DNA from: Begonia masoniana
Lineage: Eukaryota > Streptophyta > Magnoliopsida > Cucurbitales > Begoniaceae
Reading direction: 5' to 3'
DNA length: 64,000 nucleotides
Assembly (NCBI GenBank): GCA_022432975.1
Contig: CM039510.1
Location: forward strand, 35,017,677 to 35,081,676
A program made the position numbers and the translations under genes. This document shows positions 58,858-64,000 of the stretch, in pieces (the first letter of the stretch is position 1; each line of letters opens with the position of its first letter). The notes beneath the pieces are model-generated. The model did no database searches and was not told where the DNA came from. It saw only the letters and a list, made by a program, of their open reading frames with translations.

Positions 58858-59705
58858 ATGTATCGACAAATTTTGTGAAGAAAAGGAGACAAAGGATTTT
58901 ACGCTTATAAAGTGTCGACAATTTATAGAAATTGTCGACACTAGGCATAGAAAGTGTCGACAATTTCTATGAAGTGTCGACAAATTTTGTGAAGAAAATG
59001 AGACAGAGGATTTTACGCTTATAAAGTGTCGACAATTTAAGAATGTGTCGACAAATTTTGTGAAGAAAAGGAGACAGGATTTTACGCGTATAAAGTGTCG
59101 ACAATTTATAGAAATTGTCGCACTACGCATAGTTACGCTTATAAAGTGTCGACAATTTATAGAATGTGTCGACAAATTTTGTGAAGAAAAGAGACAGGAT
59201 TTTACGCGTATAAAGTGTCGACAATTTATAGAAATTGTCGACACTACGCATAGAAAGTGTCGACAATTTCTATGAAGTGTCGACAAATTTGTGAAGAAAG
59301 GAGACAGAGGATTTTACGCTGATAAAGTGTCGACAATTTATAGAAATTGTCGACACTAGGCATAGAAGTGTCGACAATTTCTATGAAGTGTCGACAAATT
59401 TTGTGAAGAAAAGGAGACAGAGGATTTTACTAAGTGTCGACAATTTATAGAAATTGTCGACACTAGGCATAGAAATTGTCGACAATTTCTATGAAGTGTC
59501 GACAAATTTTGTGAAGAAAAGGAGACAGAGGATTTTACGCTGATAAAGTGTCGACAATTTATAGAAATTTGTCGACAAATTTTGTGAAGAGACAGGATTT
59601 TACGCTTATAAAGTGTCGACAATTTATAGAAATTGTCGACACTATGCATAGAAAGTGTCGACAATTTATAGAAAGTGTCGACAAATTTTGTGAAGACAGG
59701 AATTT
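58858..59705. repeat. Palindromic GTCGAC tandem array in the MULE
   Basis: Nine starts of a composite unit of about 70-120 bp: 'gtgtcgacaaattttgtgaag', 'ggagacagaggattttacgc', 'aagtgtcgacaatttatag', 'aaattgtcgacactaggc'. It holds about 28 GTCGAC hexamers, most within TGTCGACA. Adjacent units such as gtgtcgacaattt...aaattgtcgacac can fold back on each other. Confidence 0.93.
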
Positions 59706-59715
59706 ACGCTTAAAA

Positions 59716-59940
59716 TAGACTTCTATCAACATAAATCTCACTTCATTCCCACAAAAGATTTCCATACATTTGTCCAAAATATCCATTTCCATACATGTAT
59801 CCATAACATCCATAAAATATTTCCATACATTTGTCCATAATATCAATTTCCTTAAATTTTACCTTTATCCATAATATCCATAAAATACAAAAGATTTCCA
59901 TACATTTGTCCATAATAAGTACAGATTCACAAAGGCTAAT
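59716..59940. repeat. Short AT-rich repeats next to the transposase 3' end
   Basis: About five degenerate copies of 'atttccatacatttgtccataatatcc', partly overlapping the probable transposase 3' UTR. Confidence 0.85.
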
Positions 59941-59964
59941 CAAGTTCATAACAGCATTACAAGG

Positions 59965-62539
59965 TCAGTGTCTGTGAATGCCTGGGTGCACTGAAGACTC
60001 CTGCATGATGTAAACAATTGATTGTTAACAATAATTAAGTATGATGTAACAAATTGGAAAAGATAAAACACAATACTAACTTGGGTTCCGATGCAAGCTG
60101 CAGAAAACCCGAACAAAGTTGATCTTCCTCGTGATGTTGATGCACTGGCTTCCATGGTAGCATCAAGAGTTACTCCTTTGCAAGTTCTAGCATTATGGTT
60201 CAGACCCCGACATTTACTACACTTGATAACCTTACGTGTCTTGCCCAATGTACTCTGACCTTGAGGTTCATCAACATCCCTCGTTCTCTTCTTTTTCGGC
60301 CTCCCAGGTGGTCTCTTCACAATCGGTGGCTGAATTTCACCCATAGCTGAAGGTGGCCACATGTCTACGCCATTCATTGGATGTATGAACTGAGAATATA
60401 TCGTCAAATATGTTTGCCGATGGTAGCAACGATCAACGTACGATTCAATGTCCCTTCTCATGAATGATATGCATGGTACAGCATGAACACATGGTATTCC
60501 TGCGAGCTGCCACCGGTTACAACTGCAAGTAGCGTTGGCTAAGTCAACAACAAATTGTTGATGGGCATCACTAACTTGAAATCTTTCACCTCCACCTCCG
60601 GTTGCACACCAATTTTTAGCTCCATCTCGTATCTTGGCCAATTTCTTTCGTATCTGAGGACATAGTAGTCCGTTTTGTTGCTCCATTTGTTCACGCCTCT
60701 TACAAATTCTTGCCATCATTGTCGTCCTGATCATTTCTATCATGCTCACAATCGGCTTGTCACGTGTTGGTAAGATGAAAGCATTGAATGACTCGCTCAG
60801 GTTGTTCAACGTCAGCTCACACTTCGATATGTGACTGAAAGCATGTCTGCACCAGTGCTTCGCATCATACTCCGCAAGGTATCTATATGCTGCTTCATCG
60901 AAGCCCCGTAGCCTCGTCATTTCTTTCACAAACATTTCACGTGTTGTCGCAGTCGAAGCATTCCACATAATGTCTTTGTAGAGTTTTCCGCGAAACTTCT
61001 TCTTGAAGTTTGCGTACATATGACGTACGCAAAATCGAACCTCTGCATCTGGTACATGTTTTCGCAGTACTACTTCCAAACCCTGCATCAAATATATGTC
61101 ATATGTTAGTAGGTGAAAGCATATAAATGTTGACAATGATCACATATACTTACTTTTTGTTGATCGGAGATGAATGTCCAGCCTTCACCACGAGCTGATC
61201 CAATATCCGTCAACAACAACCTGAGAAACCATTTCCAAGACTTCTTCGACTCAACATCGACAACAGCCACTGCAACAGGATATATTCCGTCATTTGCATC
61301 TACCCCGATAGCGGTTAGAAGTTGACCAGGACATGCCCCCTTCAAGTGACACCCGTCCAAACTTATTACCGGTCGACATCCGGCTAACAGGCCTCTCTTA
61401 CATGCATCTAAACACATGTAAAGTCGCTTGAACATGGGCTCTGTTTGACCATCAACCCTGTCAACATTAATAACGAATGTGCTACCAGGATTGGATCTCA
61501 GAACTTCCTCCGCATAAGACCCCAGCTGTTTATATTGCACGGTTGAATCCACATTTACAGCCCTCCTCCTTGCCCTGATTGCTAGGCTAGGGCTGATGGT
61601 GACATTAAAGTCTCGTCTAACCGTGTCAATGATCGATGATATTTCCCACCGAGGTTGGCTTCTAAATCGATGCAAATAACGTTCTGCCACCCACTTAGCT
61701 GTTGCATGTCGACTCTCTATTGTGCGAGCACAGTCATGAACGTCATTCAACCTCTTCACTTGGAAAGACTCTTCATTTGTCACCTTTGATGCGTAGAGTC
61801 TCCAAGGACAACCTTTCTGACAAACCGCTTCTATTCTTGCTCTCTCATGTTTTCTAAATCGGATGTCATATCCGTTAACCAAAGAATAATCAGAGATTTT
61901 TTTCCTAATTTCATCCAATGAGCTGAATTTGTCTTTCAAACATAATTCTAAAGAGTTGTTGACCGATTCCGCAGTGTCCGCCTCATGCATCGTATCCTCC
62001 GATTCAGCAATAGAAATAATGTAATCAGGTAAGGAGGCTGAAACTGATGGAATCGGAATATGAATTGGATCCCATGCTTCACCCACTGCTGCAACATGTA
62101 CATAAGTTTGATCCCCCGAGGCACCGCCAGCTGCATCATCTACATGAGTTGGATCACCCACTTCACCAACTTGATGACCACCATCAAACTCAGATGCATT
62201 AGAGGACCCATCATTTATAGCCTCTTCCTGGTAGATGCCTTCATGGTCTACGTACATATGAATGTGACGTTTGTGATCCAACGCCCCAACCATTTGAAGT
62301 ACGTCATTATCGGACTTCACTGCTCTCAATCCGTTTTTCATTCCTAATGGAGGCTCCACGTAATACAGAGTCTTCCATACTCCAGCTCCGACATCTACCA
62401 CCATGTCGACAACCTCAAAAAATGAAATCCTATCCACATCAATATTTGTCGCTAGTGCAACATCCCCACCCACGTACTGTAACTTGTTCGTCTTGACGAA
62501 CTTCCCTCCATAGTGAAAGTCAATTGAAAATGTGTCCAT
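59965..62539 (-). CDS. MULE transposase, three exons, 807 aa
   Basis: Exons 62539-61154, 61082-60081 and 60000-59965, split by introns of 71 and 80 bp with GTAAGT/GCAG and GTTAGT/GCAG borders. All exons are multiples of three, and splicing rebuilds the conserved SDQQKGLEV motif. Domains: a PB1-like N-terminus (about 1-90); an acidic linker; a MuDR-type DNA-binding region (about 208-330, CQKGCPW...HDC); the MULE catalytic domain with D395 (SLDGCHLKG), D459 (SDQQK) and E559 (NNLSESFN); SWIM finger CSCNRWQLAGIPCVH (648-662); AT-hook RPPGRPKKKR (about 719-728); zinc knuckle CSKCRGLNHNARTC (750-763). The enzyme cuts and joins element ends. No stop or frameshift was found, so the protein is probably functional. 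Exon 3 is short and the least certain part. Confidence 0.9.
60001..60080 (-). other. Predicted intron 2 of the MULE transposase
   Basis: The minus strand begins GTTAGTATTG and ends ATCATGCAG. It is 80 bp, AT-rich and phase 0. Confidence 0.75.
61083..61153 (-). other. Predicted intron 1 of the MULE transposase
   Basis: The minus strand begins GTAAGTATAT and ends TTGATGCAG. It is 71 bp and phase 0, between SDQQK and GLEVV, which are contiguous in other MULE transposases. Confidence 0.88.
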
Positions 62540-63104
62540 CTTCTTCCCTGCAAGGTTACATGAATTTAATTCGATTAAGCCAGTTTTGGTATTTAAATTC
62601 TAAACAACTTCATACACATTTACCCTTTAAACAAATATCCTTCCATCTAAACACATGTAATCTCTTTTTCTCTGCTTTTTTAACATGATACAGGTCAAAA
62701 TCTTTACTTTGATTCATGTTCATTATTATGATTATAAGGTTTACAGAATGAGTTCTCGTGAACCATAAGATCAAAATTTATAATTGAAGTATGAAGCATC
62801 TAACTAACCAAGACGAACATAGTTCGGTTGCATCCAACCTAGGCTCCATCTAAACTAACCAGAAAATTCGTTCAGAATAACAACGAAGTTCAGAAACCCT
62901 AACTATTCAATAATAACTATTGGTTCAGATTTCATACTCCAAAAAAACAAAGAACTTCGGCCATTACAGTAAGCGAGAGGATTTTTACCTTGCCGTCGTA
63001 GTAAGCGTGACAACTTTTTAGTTCCGTTAGCCTGGTGACTGGCGAGAGAGAGTCGAGAGGAGCGAGCGAGAGAGAGAGAGAGAGAGCGCGGCGAAGGCGA
63101 GCTA
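62540..63104 (-). promoter_or_regulatory. Transposase 5' region
   Basis: Noncoding. An AG-like acceptor before the ATG is possible, because GCAGGGAAGAAG precedes ATG at 62539 on the minus strand, suggesting an intron in the 5' leader. The rest is AT-rich, then a GAGAG-rich stretch next to the right TIR. Confidence 0.45.
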
Positions 63105-63458
63105 GGGGGTCTCGGGAGAGAGCGAGAGAGTGAGCGAGAGAGCGAGCGAGGAGTCTGGCGAAATGAGAGGGAAATTCTGTCTTTCGAAGAGGAGAAAGAC
63201 AGCTTTCCTCTGGGTTTTTCAGAAAAAACCAGGGTTAAATTAATCGAACCGGTCCGGTCCGGTTCTGATTCCATGCAGGGGCATGTCTGGAAGAAAATGT
63301 GAGCACGTGACAAAAACGTGGTTTTTTAACCGAAAAAATGACGGTAGGGGCTAAATTGCACATTACCCAAGTTGTAGGGGCTAAATTGCCCATTATTCAA
63401 TTTTAGGGGGTAATTTGCCCATTTCACCTAGTTGTAGGGGCCAAATTGCACTTTACCC
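63105..63458 (-). repeat. MULE right TIR
   Basis: Reverse complement of 56838-57182. By eye only a handful of substitutions are seen (for example gggcaaatt for ggacaaatt), so the element is young. Confidence 0.93.
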
Positions 63459-63639
63459 TTTTTTTTATTTCTCAAAACTTAGAACTTAAAACTTGACTCG
63501 TGGACAATATACCATCTGACAAAAACTAAACCATCCAAAACCCGACTCTTTCATAAATCTAATAACTCATTAGTTCACAGGATCTAGCGACTATGCTCGA
63601 TTATCAGTTCCATGACATTATCGAGCAGAGAAGAAATGC

Positions 63640-64000
63640 CCTCAGATCACTCGACGTCATCCTGTTTGAGCTGCATGGGTTTACATGCGTCGGCTGATAG
63701 GGTACACATCATCCGATCTGTCACGTGCAGTTCGCGTGACTCAATGGATATCGCCCAGTAGGGTCATCTGCCGAAGGGCACGTGCAGAGTACGTAATCCA
63801 TGGTGCATCATCAGGTATTTGAAATACGCTACATCGCCCGGTCACTAGACGACAAAACTTCACTTACATCATCCGATATTTGAAATTTACTACATCACCC
63901 GGTCACTAGACGACAAAACTACATCTATATCATCCGATAGACATATGCATCTCACGTGACTACTTAACATCGCCAGTAAGAGGCATCATCCGGTGGGCAA
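63640..64000 (-). repeat. Motif array in LTR H
   Basis: Units of 'catcacccggtcactagacgacaaaact' and 'catcatccgatatttgaaat', with cacgtgac spacers; reverse complement of the class-II LTR motif. It continues past the window edge. Confidence 0.75.

Larger units (their letters stand above)
56838..63458. mobile_element. Complete Mutator-like transposon (MULE), 6.6 kb
   Basis: Near-identical terminal inverted repeats starting GGGTAAAGTGCAATTTGGCC, flanked by a perfect 9-bp TSD tttttttta (56829-56837 and 63459-63467), the size usual for Mutator. Inside lie a plus-strand gene (57377-58669), a GTCGAC repeat array (58858-59700), a second short-repeat stretch (59716-59940) and a three-exon transposase gene on the minus strand (62539-59965). 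All the parts expected of an autonomous element are present, and both outer ends and the main frames look undamaged. Confidence 0.93.
56736..64000 (-). repeat. LTR H (class-II long LTR), interrupted by the MULE, runs off window
   Basis: Begins TGTAACAACCCC at 56736, inside the copia RNase H (flank caatc). It is read as the 3' end of a minus-oriented LTR because the right part (63560-64000) carries 'cggtcactagacgacaaaac' units, the reverse complement of the motif in LTRs D and F. The LTR proper is 56736-56837 plus 63459 onward. Confidence 0.7.

Noticed and set aside
58816..59664. Minus-strand ORFs of 156 and 102 codons with a repeated CRHFISV-like peptide
   Set aside because: They are translations of the GTCGAC array; the array is palindromic, so both strands stay open.
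56983..63313. ORFs beginning MSRAHIFFQTCPC at both ends of the MULE
   Set aside because: They lie in the terminal inverted repeats and are identical by inversion; one is only 69 codons and neither has known domains.

Overview
The window is a gene-poor, transposable-element-filled stretch of a flowering-plant nuclear genome, probably a eudicot. The evidence is Tekay-type Ty3/gypsy polyproteins with chromodomain tails, SIRE-like and other Ty1/copia elements, a Cassandra TRIM carrying 5S-rRNA-like sequence, tRNA-iMet-type primer sites, and a Mutator-like (MULE) transposon with spliced genes. I see no ordinary host gene. One 100-N assembly gap lies at 27982-28081.

Layout. 1-3853: a rearranged SIRE-like copia element: a reversed gag, and an env-like ORF whose LTR is split into two halves in opposite orientations. 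3854-27195: an old gypsy gag-protease pseudogene (3854-4511 plus 22213-22611) opened by insertions. Solo LTR A (4512-22212) contains full-length gypsy element B (6084-20894). B in turn contains solo LTR C (6517-9024) and solo LTR D (11321-14728), and the latter carries 26 near-identical 53-bp repeats. A second A-type LTR, A' (22612-27195), lies in opposite orientation and holds a deleted D-type LTR and a three-LTR Cassandra tandem. 27196-30438: poly-A, unassigned sequence, the gap and LTR fragments. 30439-50897: degenerate gypsy element E with 2.3-kb LTRs, hosting a nearly intact D element (36837-44518) and solo LTR F. 51260-56735: a decayed copia element. 56736-64000: the end of another long LTR (H), hosting a complete MULE (56838-63458).

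Insertions were delimited by TG...CA ends and target-site duplications (TSDs) readable in the sequence: gtagc/gcagc for A, taggg for B, acagg for C, aagga for D, gaaaa for F, cacag/cacac for D', and a perfect 9-bp tttttttta for the MULE. The gypsy reading frames close up when the inserts are mentally removed.

The most interesting material is of two kinds. (i) The MULE looks autonomous. It has about 345-bp near-identical TIRs, a perfect 9-bp TSD and a transposase whose three exons (807 codons, all phase 0) carry D395, D459, E559, a SWIM finger, an AT-hook and a zinc knuckle. It also has a second, convergent gene of 430 codons, and between the two genes an array of about 28 GTCGAC-centred palindromes. 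This layout resembles the VANDAL anti-silencing systems of Arabidopsis, but that comparison is inference. (ii) The very long LTRs of at least six families share donor-like and acceptor-like splice modules downstream of a short promoter. They fall into two classes by what lies near their 3' end: GATCGATC palindrome clusters (A, C, E) or arrays of a GTCGTTTAGCGACCGG-type motif (B, D, F, H).
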